Origin: Blasia pusilla
Lineage: Eukaryota; Marchantiophyta; Marchantiopsida; Blasiales
Direction: 5' to 3'
Assembly: GCA_050084515.1 (NCBI GenBank)
Contig: CM114271.1
Span: forward strand, 26,164,001 to 26,228,000
DNA: 64,000 nt
Shown: one piece after another, positions 40,263 through 52,384 of the stretch
How positions within the stretch are numbered: position 1 is the stretch's first letter
Layout of the letters: the number at the start of each line of letters is the position of its first letter
Program-made: the position numbers and the translations under genes
Notes under the pieces: model-generated
Told to the model about the DNA's origin: nothing
The model's database searches: none
Seen by the model: only the letters and a program-made list of their open reading frames with translations

Positions 40263-41175
40263 GTCTATGCTGGTTCTAACATGACGACACTTTGGGAACA
40301 CGACACGCTTTCTTAAACCTTATGCATATTGTATTTGGGCAAAATACGTATTCACAAAAAGGCGTATACATATGGGATAGGACATATATGCATGGGACAT
40401 GGCAAGGTGGTCAAAGACACTTACTAGTATTATTTTTATATATATGAATCTTAAACTAAATATTTCATATACGAATACAATTTTACACGTCACATTATTT
40501 GATCCCTTCCCTTCTCCGAAGAATCTGTTGTACCCAGTAACGAGTCCCGGAGCCTTACGACCGTTCAGTGTAGATCGACGGCCAGATAGGGCAGGTACCC
40601 TCGTGGAGCGCCAGGTGGATACTGCCGAGAAGTCATCGACAGGTGTCCAGCGCAGGTGACATAGGTCAGGCCGGAAAGTGCCCCAAGTCAAACCTGAAAA
40701 CCTTCACGAATAGAGACTGTCCACGTGTCCAGACGTAGATCTCTTGAAGCGTGTGCGCGGGGAACTCTTTGGTCTTCTGGTCCATCACATCATACGTTGG
40801 TAGGATATTCTTTTCTTATGAATTCTTGACGATTTAATAATTTTTATTATTTGGGATAATTGTTACGCCTACTTACCATATCTTCTATGTTTTTACTATC
40901 TTGAATAAGAAACTATTATTTTTCAGTTCTTTCAAAATGTTTTTGTATTAGTATCAATTTGGGGTGTGTGGGATTATTGCATAACAAGGAGAAAAAGCAA
41001 GAGACGACAACGAAAGGATTGGTGATTATGAAATTCAACAATTGTTAAAACATGTGGTTGATTTCTTATAACAAAGATTTATGGTTATATGTCATCTACA
41101 TTTGGTTTTTAGCTTAGTGAATTGCAATGTGGCTATTACAATGCAATTGAACTTGATATTCGCTGATGGGTCTGC

Positions 41176-43013
41176 TTAGTCATATCGTTCCCTTTGCAGC
41201 TTTGTTGCCTCGGTAGCTACCATATACTCGACCTTTATAATGGACGAAGCAACGATAGATTGCAACGTAGACTTCCAACTTATAGGACCACTTGCCAATT
41301 TATATAAGCACATAACTTGTTGTGGATCTCGTCTTGTCCAAGTCTCCGAAAAAATGATAATCCACAAATCCTATCATATTTCCTCTTCTCTCATGTTCTC
41401 CATGAAACATAATCTCAACATACATAATCCCCTTCAAACATCAAAGAATCCACTTCATAACCTCCCAATGCTCCTTCCCCAAATTTTTCATATATTTGCT
41501 TACCACACTCACAACATACGAGAAGTCTAATCTAGTACACACTATTGCTTATAGCAAATTTCCCACCACACTTGCATAAGGGATAGTAGACATGTATCGC
41601 CTCTCATCTTCTATGATAAGACATAATTTTGAAGAGAGATTGAAATTAGCAATCGAAGGAGTGCTCATTAACTTTGCGTCGTCCATGCGAAAACATGCAA
41701 AGACCTTCTTGATACACTTCCTATGAGACATCCAAAATAGATGCTTCTTCCTATCTTCGTAGAATCCTTTGTGTGGAACCTAGATCCTTCGTATCAAAAT
41801 CTTTGTTGAGTTGTATCTTCAGTCTATTAATGTTGGATAAAAGCATCAAATCTTTTGTATCATTGCTTAGGATTTTATTTTATGGTCCATAGAATAAAAT
41901 TTTCAATCTATACATAAGATCTTTTTTTGTCGACCTAAAAACCTTCTACTTAATGCATGTAGATTTCCTCTTCTAACCCTAAATGGAAAAAAACCAGTTA
42001 TGAAATCTAACTAGTCTAGCTCCAAATTGTAGAATGCAATGATGGCTAATATGACATGAAAAAATCTGAAGTAATCTTTAGCAACAAGAAGAAGATCTCA
42101 TTGAATTTGATGCCTTCCTTCTTAGTATACCTCATTCCTACAAGTCTTGTCCAAGGATCCAATTTTTTACTCATGGTCTTGCTTTGCATGGACATATGCA
42201 AGGCATCCAAATAGTTTGAGTTTAGCTAGAATATTCTAACACTTTACCATGCCATCTCTCCTTAAGAGTTTTGCACTCAATATTAATGGAGGATGAAAGA
42301 TTTACCCGAAACCATGTAGTGTTTACTTCCTATACGGAAAATCTCTTCTCCAATCTAGAATTTTTTTATAATACTCCATGCTCTCTCCAACAATGGTTGT
42401 TTCATCTACTCTCCTATTCCATTTTGTTGAGGTGTACCTGTAGTAGTAAAGTGATGAATGATTCTTTCATTCTTGGAAATTTTCATGAATTCATATGACT
42501 TCTACTCTCCTCCATTATCAAATTTCAAGCACTTGAACTTCCTTCCCACTTGCTTTTCCATCATTATTGTCCACTATTTGAAGATTTTGAATACTTTTGA
42601 CTTATGCTTTATCCTGTATACCCACAATTTTTTAGAGTAACTATTAAAAAATGAAACACAATACCATGCCCATACATTTGAGGAAATCGATGGAGTTCCA
42701 TAGATCTTTGAATGTAGATGATCCAAAATCCTTTTTATGTTAAGGATTGTAGTGCTTAAACTCACTTGGCATTGATTGTCAAAGACGAAATGTTCATAGA
42801 AATCCAATTTGAAGGATTTAACACCCTTCATAAATTATTATTTACATAGTTTTGTAAATCTTTCATCACTTTGTGTAAAACCTCTACCATTACTCTCACC
42901 AATTTTCCCCTCAAAATCCTTGAAAGGATGCCATAGTGACTCTCATGGCCATCTTGCAAGATTAACTCTCGTTCTCTATCACTAAGCCAAATATCAATAC
43001 AATCAACAGCCAA
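41176..43013 (-). pseudogene. Ty1/copia retrotransposon pol pseudogene
   Basis: Read on the minus strand, the order is a GAG-pre-integrase-like segment (43,013-42,828), integrase start (GVKSFKLDFYEHFVFDNQC, 42,831-42,574), integrase motifs LKFDNGGE and TGTPQQNGIGE near 42,440-42,520, LKLFGCLAYVHAKQD near 42,190, reverse-transcriptase pieces (LEEEIYMH, YKRFDAF, INRLKIQLNKDFDTKDLG) to about 41,770, then KLMSTPSIANFNLSSKLC and PYASVVGNLL (41,731-41,549), and the RNase H-side ISWKSTLQSIVASS...EYMVATEA (41,367-41,176). Domain order (integrase before RT) defines copia. Several stops occur. Two integrase acidic residues are replaced (HSKIYG for HSDLxG, FFNSYS for FIDDYS). The stretch with the RT active-site YVDD is missing. 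No long terminal repeats were found. Confidence 0.9.
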
Positions 43014-43102
43014 GTTTGTGGTATCCTAATCTAAACTTGGCCCTCATATAAATTTCTCCATAAGTAGCACGACAATGATGGCTTCTTGGCACTACCGCAA
43101 TC

Positions 43103-43515
43103 ATGGTTGCATAAAAACAGACAAGTCCATCACTAGGACGGACATGGACGGACAAGTGTGGACATAGCTATGGAAATGGATTTCAAGAGGTGGGGCCCAC
43201 ACTTATAGCTCATTGTGGAAGGCAAGGCAAGGGTAGGTGGGGCAATAAAGGGGGAAGGGAGTGGAGTTGGAAGAAGGAAGAAACATAAAATTGCGTAAGA
43301 TGGAGGCAAGTAGGGGGAATGAGAAAGAAGAAAACATTGAAACGTTGAACATACTTTGATTCTTCTAAATTTTCTTTCTATGTTTCATTCATTCACAATA
43401 TATGAGTAAGAAGGGGAAGGCGGGGCCTACATGGACAAGTCCTTCCAAAGGACAGGCGTATGTCCACGAAAATGGACATGTTTGCGGAACACAGACTTTT
43501 TCCACCTGCAACCTT
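43103..43515. mobile_element. TIR MITE, 'GGAAGGCAAGG' subfamily (copy E)
   Basis: The best-preserved copy. The left end TGGTTGCATAAAAACAGAC and right end 'gactttttccacctgcaacc' are inverted. The interior shares 'gcccacacttatagctca' and 'ggaaggcaagg' with copy D. No coding sequence. It lies next to the copia remnant. Confidence 0.8.
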
Positions 43516-45035
43516 GACCGTAACTTCCTCCTCCTCAATGATGCAATGTGATCATGATCGAACGGCCTAGTGTGTTGGTGCATTTTGTTAATTGTTAATG
43601 ATTTCATGCGACGATGAACCGCACGACATGACAATGCTACAATGCAATACGGATAAGGATGTCAAGGCACATTCATGATCAACTCAATTGAAGCAACTAA
43701 CTAATGGAACTTTCATTTCATGAGCATTGTATTTGGTTCAAAAACATCAATGATAATTTCCCTCGAGCTCCTTGGTAACTTTCTAACAATCTTAAGTGTG
43801 ACAGCAAAGAGCGTGTCAATTTGCAATAATGCATGATATGCACTAACTCCAATGCAGAAGACTTGAGATCATGTGAATGTAAGCTTGAGTTGCACCTAAG
43901 AAAAATGCATTGGCAATATGGTCATTGAGTGGCAATGCAAAATTCATGATCAAATTGTGAAGAAACATCCACAAATTATTAAAATTAGTGAAAAATGAGA
44001 GGATTGACTTTGTGAGACCCACAACCCTTAAGAACTTCACAATATATTTTTTTAGCTCTCATATTGCCACATCACAAAATCCTCTTGCTCCATACGGCAT
44101 GCCTCCCTATGAGTCCGTAACGTCAAATCAAATCCTATGGCGTAGATGAACCCTATAGATAAGGTTGGCCACTACCAACGTCATCTTCACATTTTCCTTC
44201 ACTCTTCCAGCTTTGTTCATTTTTTTGCAATATTTTTTGCATTGCGTTCTTTCTTAAAGATATGAAACCTAAAAGCTTTAGTCTATCATTGGAAAAAAAT
44301 ATTATACAATCCCTGGCGTTGATTTTCTAAACATTTGATAATGTTTCCACTTGTATTCCACATCTTTTTAGCACCCACTTCACATTACCCTCACCAAGAA
44401 CATCATGTTTCCCCAATCTCCAACCTTGATGCAAGGACCATAGCTAGTTTGACTCAAAATGAGTCAAGATTTCCTTCTTCCCTGCAATACACAGAGCAGG
44501 GAAAGATTTTTGAAGGCTCGGAATGGTCCAATTGATAGAACCGATAAGTCAAGTGTGAAGAAATATGTCAACGAGAGAAACATGGTGGATTTTTAATCCC
44601 AAATATCTATTGAGAAGAGACAATCATATCTTCGTAGGGGTTTGGAGGATTGAGAAACTAAGTTTACTAAGAGTTTACAGAGAAACAAAGTTTACATGCA
44701 TTTTTAGTTTTAAAACATTTTAAAGTTTCCATTGGCTTAAAAAGGAACACAAAAATTTTCAACCTCGTCGATATTTATCTACATCCAAGTAGATTTTTCC
44801 TAGAATTGGGAATTCTTTTATATTTATACATGTAAACAAAGATTTTATAAGGATTTCAATGGCCTTTTTTATTTTTTTTTTTTTTTTCACATAATGCAGA
44901 CAAAATTTCTTGATGGTCTTTACTTTTAAGGAAATGCTCTACTTCCTCTAACTTGAAAAGATGGAATATCAACCCAAACTACAAAAATAAATGGAAGAAA
45001 ATGAGGAAAAAGAAGTGGAGATTTGGGGACACTTA
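43516..45035. other. Gene-free stretch
   Basis: It includes a T-rich run near 44,868-44,889. No supported coding or RNA gene. Confidence 0.55.
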
Positions 45036-45240
45036 TCTATATTATTAAAAGAGCGTGGGGTTAGAGAAACCCTCCTCACATGTTGACACTTATTCTTTCA
45101 AACCACCCTCTGTTGACACGTGTCACATTCAAAGAATAGTTAAATTAAAAAACCAAATACTTAAGGGATGGAAAACGTGTAACATTTAATGGAAAAACTG
45201 AATAAACAAGGCATCTATACTATTATTGGAGAGTCCCTAA
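45036..45240 (+). mobile_element. Two successive Helitron 5' ends
   Basis: A|TCTATATTATTAAAAGAGCG begins at 45,036, and A|TCTATACTATTATTGGAGAG at 45,214. The first continues with 'ggggttagagaaaccctcctc', shared in reverse with the 39,909-40,077 element. Neither has a recognised 3' end. The second marks the left edge of the GC-richer island holding the 343-codon gene. Confidence 0.5.
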
Positions 45241-45277
45241 CTAAAAGTTTAACAAGAAAGTCGCCATAGTATAGAAT

Positions 45278-45802
45278 TTGAAACGAGTGAGGAGATGGGA
45301 CGAAAACCGATCTCGACTATCCACACAGGCGGAGGAAAAGGCGACACCGAATTCGTTTGTAGCGGCGGGATTCCCGGAGCTGCCTTTCGGAGGAAAACAT
45401 GAGAGGCGCGAAATGCGAAGCTTCGAGAGTGCCGCTGGAAAACTCTTGGCCGCGGAAGAGAAGATGCAGAAAATACGAGGTGACGGGAGACCCATCCGGA
45501 TTAAAACAAATAAGGGGTATTCGTGGAAGAGAAGATTCGTGAGGCGAAGAAAGAGAGCTCCGAACGCCGTGAATGCGGGACGAGGAGAAGGTAGAATGGC
45601 ACAGTACCCGGAGCTGGAAGCTCATCGCGGTGTGGGATGGACGGCCGGCGCTGTGAGGCCCAGGCCAAACGACAGCACAATGAAACGCCGGTCTATTGTG
45701 GCTTTCTTTCATCTAGGCTCCTTCCAGTTCGCTTTTCTTCGGCAAATGAAATCTTCTCTGGTGCTTCCTTTCCTTTTGGCTCTCCCAGATCACTTTTCCT
45801 AG
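45278..45802 (+). CDS. Hypothetical basic ORF, doubtful
   Basis: A 174-codon frame at the start of the GC-richer island. Its nominal first codon is TTG and a first ATG lies inside. The product would be Lys/Arg/Glu-rich (for example WKRRFVRRRKRAPNAV) with a hydrophobic end. A 131-codon frame on the opposite strand overlaps it, as expected in GC-rich noncoding DNA. No family resemblance is seen. It could be a lineage-specific gene or chance. Confidence 0.15.
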   Translation: MKRVRRWDENRSRLSTQAEEKATPNSFVAAGFPELPFGGKHERREMRSFESAAGKLLAAEEKMQKIRGDGRPIRIKTNKGYSWKRRFVRRRKRAPNAVNAGRGEGRMAQYPELEAHRGVGWTAGAVRPRPNDSTMKRRSIVAFFHLGSFQFAFLRQMKSSLVLPFLLALPDHFS

Positions 45803-47602
45803 CGCAGTGTGCAGTTCTGCACATGGATGTCTGGTAGTGTTTGTCATCCGTCCTCAACGTATGGCAGAATGGGGGCTAGACGACATACCGGTACGATCCT
45901 TACTTACATAGGCAGACACTGTGCAGATTCTCTGTACCGAGTATTAGTGATCTTCCCGTGCAATCTTCGAGAGCTCCGGCTTGTCCGTACGCACCGTCCG
46001 ATTGGGCATTGGCTCCTGCGATGGTGGTAGGAGTTGCACCGAAGGAGTGAGACGAAACAACTCTAGATCCGAGACGCTCCCAACAGAACTGTTCCGCATG
46101 TCAGTGGATGGATGTGGAATCGAGGTGATTCAGCCGTGAAAAAGGAATGAGTAGTCGTTTGCTCAGGTTCAGGTTTGGCAGAGTTGAGTATACCTTGAGA
46201 CAGACTGGTGCGGGCGGTTGATCGGTGATGCAGGCTGTTTGGTCGTTTGGGAACTCATGTTTGGAAACTCGACTGCGGGGCAGCTCTTGACAGAGCCGTT
46301 GGACGCAAACCCTGTGTGATCAGTTCAACCGTCTGACTGGGGATTCTAATCGTAAACCAAGATGTTCAATTTGACTGCCAGCTCCATTTCACAATTTGAC
46401 TTACACCTCGAACACCGATTTGACTTCCATTCATGACAGGCAAGCATGTTCACCTGAGAGATCTGCACTTCAAGAATCAGCAGCAAGTGAAAAATCTCCT
46501 AGGACGTGTTCGGACTTTCAGCCAGATTCGGTCCTCGTATAGATGGGAATCCAAACTCCATCTATATTGTCATTCATCACATATCTGATCACACACAAAA
46601 GCCATTTCATGCATATTAGGGATCTCGCAGCCAGTGAGGAAAGTGCCCTCGACAGGCACAACCAGCGCCATGAATAACCAACCACTTGATTTCACTATCC
46701 TCGAAAATAGCGATTTCCCAGCGAGGGAGGAAGGTGCCCTCGACAGGCACAACCAGCACTACCAATAGCCTACCACCTGATTTCGCTACACTAGAAACCA
46801 ATGTAGATCGAAGTTTTTGTGCTGATTCTTTTGCGAGAAAGTCTAGAGCACGTGAGGTACGGGTGTAAAAGTGACGTTGGACACAGCAAGACGTGAAACA
46901 AGCCATTCATTCAACATAAGTGCACACGCTAACATGGCCTATTCTCACGACAAGCCCTCACTGGCACTCTGTTTGATTCCACCTTCATTACATACGAGTC
47001 CTCGTTCTTTGTCCAGATCAGCTTCTCAAGAGCACAAATACTTGTATAGAAAGCTTCAAACAAGCACTGCTCTCATGGTATGGAAATTGCACACCATATC
47101 TAGTAGTGAAACTGGGAATTGGAGTCGAACGCGATATATTCCAGTGTATACACCTCGGTCAGAATCACACATCGGTAATCTACCGCTCCCGCTAACACTC
47201 CTATACACACAGAGTAGTGAGCTCCATCGACTGACAGATGAAGGAAGCAAATGTCGGACTGAGCTATGCACAGATTACTCCATGATACCGGAGAGAGATG
47301 TCTGACAAAATCTCACTTCTACATGTCTGAGAAACAACACAAGTTGTCTTTGATGGTATCTCTAGAAACATTTCACCGTCTGATTTAACTTGACAGCCAC
47401 TTTCAATGGTTCTTTGAGACTCACTGGTTACAAGGAGCACGGGCAAAGATGAACAAGACAAGTTGGTCTCAAGCAGTGAACCATTTGATAGAGGCACTAA
47501 ACCTCAGACGTATCTTCGAGAAACTATGTCACATGTCGTACGATTTGCCCGGAGGATATGGATACGTAAGGATTTATGAAACCAAAGAAAGCAGAAGGAA
47601 GG
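45803..47602. other. GC-richer intergenic or untranslated stretch
   Basis: No convincing gene. Part of the right side may be 3' untranslated sequence of the minus-strand gene at 47,603. It contains the tandem pair at 46,610-46,791. Confidence 0.5.
46610..46791. repeat. 91-bp tandem duplication
   Basis: 'gtgccctcgacaggcacaac' recurs at 46,643 and 46,734, in two adjacent 91-bp units with mismatches. Each unit also has 'accacttgatttc' or 'accacctgatttc' after it. 'gtgccctcgacaggcac' is itself an imperfect inverted repeat. Confidence 0.8.
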
Positions 47603-48634
47603 CTACATGTTAGTGGTTAAGGGCCCTTGGAGTTGAAGAATTTGGGTGTGGAGACCTCTAACAGAATGAAAACATTGCATCACATGACGCTTTAGTTGCG
47701 AAAGAAGAGAAGAGAAGTGAGTTTCCTCACTCTTCACTGCCTCCACTAGTGCCTGAATGCATCCCACGTTCGTCTCCATTTCGATTTCACCGTTTTGGGA
47801 CTTTGCCTTATTCTTCAGCACTCGAATGAGCAGATCTAGCATTGGGGTTGGGAACGAAAACTCCAGAGACAAAGCTTTATCGAGGCAGAGGACTTCATCT
47901 AGGGATCTCTCTTCCTCTGAAATCGGCTGGATGGCTTGCAACTGGTAGCATGCTCGGGTGCAAGAGAGGCCACGTAGAAGCTTCACCACAACAGATCCTC
48001 CGAATCCTTCACGTAATCTGTGCTCATCTAGCCTCCTTTCTTCGAGAGAAATTTTATCCAACAAAAGGCTGTATCCGCTCCATGCAGTGTCAAACGCCCA
48101 CGAGAAGTCCTCCTTACATGCCTTCGTATCTGCCTTGTGCTTTCTCAGCACACGGAGTACATGCTTGACTTCATTGGCAGTTGGGGGCTCGGACGCTGAT
48201 AGTAGTTGCATCACCATGCGCATAGTCCGATCATTTCCAGCCTCCACTCTCTTGATGCTATTTCCGAGCCATTTGTAGAACTTGAGAGTGTTCAGGCTGT
48301 AGAAGAGTTGAGCACTCATGTAGCCGGTGAGAGCTTTCTGCGAGAGCCAGCCAGAGTTCTTCTTGTGGATCCTCAAAAGCATATTCAGGACTTGCTTGTC
48401 TTTCTCCTGTAGAAGGGTGGTCACAGACATCCATTGAGCGAAATTCTTCGAAGCAGAGTGGATCGATTTTGTCAGCCTGTTGAGTAGAACTTCGTTGCTT
48501 ATATAAGTGGAGGAGCTGGCGAACTCCTCCTCCACAGTCCCTAGACTGAAATCGAATTCGAATTGAGGCGGACCTTCGAAGCTGGCCTGCATCTTCTTGT
48601 CTCCAGAAGCTTGCGGATGTAAGTCCTGCGACAT
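47603..48634 (-). CDS. Helical protein resembling UPF0496/DUF677 (BYPASS-like)
   Basis: An uninterrupted 343-codon frame from ATG at 48,634 to TAG at 47,603, alone in its strand's coding-like composition. The protein is almost wholly helical. The order of segments follows plant UPF0496 proteins: an N-terminal helix pair, KQVLNMLLRIHKKNSGWLS, an aromatic segment FYSLNTLKFYKWLGNSIKR (compare the family's DYFxxSLxTLDFCxALEKxxxR), VLRVLRKHKADTKACKEDFSWAF, and a C-terminal amphipathic stretch. The hydrophobic membrane-like segment usual in the family middle is not obvious. Family members are plant-specific and mostly of unknown biochemistry; BYPASS1 affects root-to-shoot signalling. Similarity is judged by eye, so the family call is tentative while the gene itself is likely real. 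No introns are needed. An acceptor-like TGTCGCAG at the start codon leaves room for an upstream exon. Confidence 0.6.
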   Translation of the reverse strand: MSQDLHPQASGDKKMQASFEGPPQFEFDFSLGTVEEEFASSSTYISNEVLLNRLTKSIHSASKNFAQWMSVTTLLQEKDKQVLNMLLRIHKKNSGWLSQKALTGYMSAQLFYSLNTLKFYKWLGNSIKRVEAGNDRTMRMVMQLLSASEPPTANEVKHVLRVLRKHKADTKACKEDFSWAFDTAWSGYSLLLDKISLEERRLDEHRLREGFGGSVVVKLLRGLSCTRACYQLQAIQPISEEERSLDEVLCLDKALSLEFSFPTPMLDLLIRVLKNKAKSQNGEIEMETNVGCIQALVEAVKSEETHFSSLLSQLKRHVMQCFHSVRGLHTQILQLQGPLTTNM

Positions 48635-50921
48635 GAAATGAAGCCCAAGAACAAAACTTCAAGAATCCGTGCAAAGGAAGATCAAATTACCAGTCTCGCG
48701 CGGAAGCAGGCTCGAACTCACAATGTCTAAGAGATAGCGCGCAGCTCGGAGAAGGCACAGGAGAAGCGGCGTGAGAAATGCATGCTTGACAGACGAGAGT
48801 TTCACTGTCGCTAAGGGAGAAGGAATTACATGAGATCTTGTCAATGCTGTCCTCAGCTTGGTAACATCTCTGAGAAATTCCAGACTACCAGAATGCCGTT
48901 CTCGTGAATCGCCGAGCATGGAGCCTTCTGTGTCCGACTTCATCTACTCGTTGGAAAGGTTCGTGCGCAAACTTCCTTTTTGCGTTCTTGCATGTTCCTC
49001 CCGATCAAATAGTAAGTCCGACAGTGCCACAACTGTCTATCGATTCCGCTCGAAGTCCCTCGTGCTCGTGCTCGTGCTCGTGCCAGGACTCGACATGCGA
49101 CGCTTCGTCCCCACCCCAAACCTTCAAAATGCCATCGCAAGGTGCACAACGGGCAGAGCTTTGTACACGATGGGAACCCAACACGGCCGGTGCTCCTGAC
49201 TTCACAAAGAGTAGCGGTAGATCTAGCAGGTGTTCCGCAAGAGTAGACGGTATATACAAGAGTCGAGCTCGTTACAGGCAGCAGCACTCAGGCATGAGAA
49301 CTGAATCGCAATGTTCACAGAATGGGGACAGTCACCCACTTCCCTATTTTGGTGGACCTACATGGAAAGCTTCTCCAAATGCGCAGCGGTTGGTTGGTTC
49401 CTCCGGCGTTTCTGAGATTTCTCGCAAGAGGTAAGTAAACATGAAGAGGAGAGGAAAAGGTATGGCGCTTTCCATCCTGGTCGCAATCATAGCTTCTGCT
49501 GCGTCCATGCATTAGACTCACCTAAGACTAGTAAGTAACAATCCATGAGACAACGACTAACGAGTCCCAACCAAATAATGTCATTGCTGCATCCGCAACA
49601 CCACACATACCTCTGTCGTACTCGCAGATCTTTACGTCAGTAGCAAGTACATCGCCCATTAACTGCACACTGGAAAGCTTTACCAGACAACAAGTGGCTT
49701 CTGTTTTTTAAGACAAAAACAGACAACAGAATTATCTTTTTTTACGATTATCCTCTCTCGCTTTGGCTTCCTCTTCTCCTCGTCCTCCTCGTCCTCAATC
49801 CTACCTCTTCTAAGCTTGAACTGCAGGGATACGCCATACAAAGATAGCCAGGAAAACGAACCCGATTGAGCTCCAGAGAATTCTGGTGGATCTAGACAGT
49901 AAGCGACGAAACCTCCTGGCTTCTTCCACGGAGGTTCATTCGCTCACAAGCGCATGGATGTCCGCTGGCAATCGGAACTCCTGGAAGGAAGCTCAAGTAG
50001 GATGGTGCATGCACGGAGGATCCCTTTCCATTCCTTTTCCAACTACTGCCACCACTTTTGATTGCCTCGCTATTCTCGGAGGTAGCCAATGGCTCGAAAA
50101 GCGGGACCGCGGTACGTTATCCGTGGGTGCCAGATTCCCGATGTAGCTCCTCACCTACCTTCCTTTTCTCGGATGCATTACTGCAAGGATTAGCAAGTAA
50201 TAATTTGGAGCTGCGGGCAAATTTGAAGCGGCAGTCAGCACTCGGATTTTCCGAGGGAAGGCAGCAGAGTCGAGCATCAGAGTTATGATGCACCGAAGGT
50301 CATGAGCATACTGTTGCTGTCCGGCCCATAGTTCCGAGAGTAGTAAATGCCGGATTGTTCAGAAACAACGAGTACGAGCTGCAGCTCCCTGCCACTTCTT
50401 GCCGTTAATGAACAGGCCTCCCAGATGCAAAATGGCCTGCAGGGTTTTACCTCCTTTCAAATCATTTCCGTCAGGTGGGCCACTAACAAGCATCTGACAT
50501 TGTTATGTGTCGCCTCTGCATTCGTACCTTGCTCTGTGCGCTCAAGCTTTAGAGATTCAACCATTTCTTTTTCGCTTTCTTTTGCATCGCCGTCATCATG
50601 TGGTGCGCAGTCCCCTCCTGGCGCTTCTCGGACTTGCGCAGTACAATCTGACACCCTTACCTTCGCTGAAATTCAGCAGGAAACCCCACCCATCTGCACC
50701 CAGCAGCGGCACACCAATGTGATTGTGATGCTGCTTCGCCAATCACCTTCCAATTTATCACCCACCTCTGTCCCAAGTCCTGATGATCCTCGCCACCCGT
50801 CTCTTTTCCTTCTGGAACTTTATCATGATTCTCAATGACTCGATCTAACTTTATCTGTCAGATCCTCCATTGTATTCTCTCTCACTCTCTCTCCTGTGAA
50901 ATAAATCACAGCACTCATTCA

Positions 50922-50965
<44 letters not shown>

Positions 50966-51085
50966 GATCTCTCGCTCTCTCAACGGTCCTGTCCTTCGTT
51001 CCCTCGACCCATGCGAAGATTTTATCTTTAGGCTTTTCAAAAGCGCCACCGCATTATGGTTTTCAATGAACGTTCCGCGACAGGA

Positions 51086-51119
<34 letters not shown>

Positions 51120-52306
51120 GCTGCTGCTGCTGCTGTTCCTGATCCAATGTTGTCAACCCTCTGCTGTGCTCGCGGCCAAATCTCCTTCCCGCGGCCAATC
51201 CACCGCTCGCCACCTACGAGCCGAATCAAATGTATACAAATGATTGTCTCCAGTCCCCCGCCGGTCAAATTTCATCGGATGCGTAACCCCTCCGGTCCAC
51301 CATAACACCCTGACTCAAGTACCGATAATGATGATCGAGATTCCTCCTCCTCCTCCTCCTCCTCCTCTTTCTCTTTACCGCGGACTACTCACATCTCTTG
51401 AACCTCTTCTCCTCGCCTCTGCTTTCCCAGTCTACTGTTCCTCTCCTCTGCTCTACCAGAGAATTGCGCACTAACAGCGATTCGACCCTGAGCCTATGAT
51501 TTGCGCGTATCGAGTAGCGTCATTCGTAGCCTATTAGCTGCTTATGAGGAGTAGTTTCGTAGTAGTAGTAGCAGTAGTAGTCGTCGTCGTCGTCGTCGTC
51601 GAGTAGTGCTACAGATCTGTGGTTTCTCCGTTATCATGAGAGCTGCGCATGAATGTGGGGAAGGGGGTACCATTCCGACCGCAGAGCTGTGAGAACTCGC
51701 AGTAGCCAACAGGTCCCAGGGATTGCGCTCCCGATGTCGTGAAAAGTGAGACATCGGCTTCCACTGCGTGAACGCGAGAGTTATGAGAGCCACGAATCTC
51801 ACTGCTCACAATTCTTCCTCCGCTCGCAGAGCACAATTCTTACGTTGAATGCGAAGCCTGAACAACCAAGACCCCAAATCGAGTGTCGAGGGTTTGGTCG
51901 GAAAGCGCAACGCCCATTAAGAAAGGAGGACGCTCGGAGCCTCCGAGAATCGACTCCATAACCTGAATGCGGCCCAATGTGTGTGTGGTGGTGAAAAATA
52001 CATGATGTGCAAACTACTGCTCTCCGTCATTTGGCAGAAAGGAGAAAAAAAGGTGACGGGGACTCTTAATAATGAGAACTTCATTCTCCATTTTGTGTTG
52101 AACTTGTGCAGAAAACTCTCTTTTTTATTTCGGTGTCATGTCTCGAAGAGTTCGAAGAATGCAAATCACGAAGATGTTCTCTAATGATAGCATAGATTTC
52201 GAGCATGAGAAAATGTAAGGACTTGAGTTTTCTCATAACGTGGAAACTTCCCATGAAACTGCAGAGAGTTTGCACTTCCACCATTGAACTACTTCTGAAT
52301 GCTAAC
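48635..52306. other. GC-richer stretch upstream of the UPF0496-like gene
   Basis: Several overlapping frames exist on both strands (for example 50,347-50,838 +, 48,904-49,434 +, 48,659-48,943 -) without family features. It probably holds promoter and leader sequence. It includes (CGTGCT)4-like hexamers at 49,058-49,083 and the microsatellite cluster at 50,929-51,601. Confidence 0.5.
50929..51601. repeat. Cluster of five microsatellites
   Basis: In order: (CT)17 at 50,929-50,962, (GTT)11-12 at 51,086-51,120 running into (CTG)5 at 51,120-51,134, (CCT)8-9 near 51,342-51,366, (GTA)n at 51,557-51,577 and (TCG)7-8 at 51,579-51,601. Each is nearly perfect, and several unit types adjoin. Poly-Val/Ala and poly-Thr frames here are repeat artefacts. 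Confidence 0.9.
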
Positions 52307-52384
52307 ACCTAAGCTTATCTCCATACTAGAGTAATATGACATGTAACCTAAGCTTATCTCCATACTAGAGTAATATGACATGTA
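52307..52384. repeat. Exact 39-bp tandem duplication
   Basis: The 39-base unit starting 'acctaagcttatctccatac' at 52,307 is repeated without mismatch at 52,346. Identity implies a recent duplication (or a sequencing/assembly duplication). Confidence 0.95.

Noticed and set aside
48659-48943. A 94-codon minus-strand frame as an upstream exon of the 343-codon gene
   Set aside because: The donor-like CTG|GTAATT and the acceptor-like GTCGCAG|GAC would join out of frame with the main ORF, and the ATG of the main ORF is a simpler start.
49892-50146. Short frames on both strands between the two islands' repeats
   Set aside because: Mutual shadows with no recognisable protein signature.
50347-50838. 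A 163-codon plus-strand frame
   Set aside because: Ser/Thr/Pro-rich without domains. An opposing frame is also open, so it is probably chance in GC-richer DNA.
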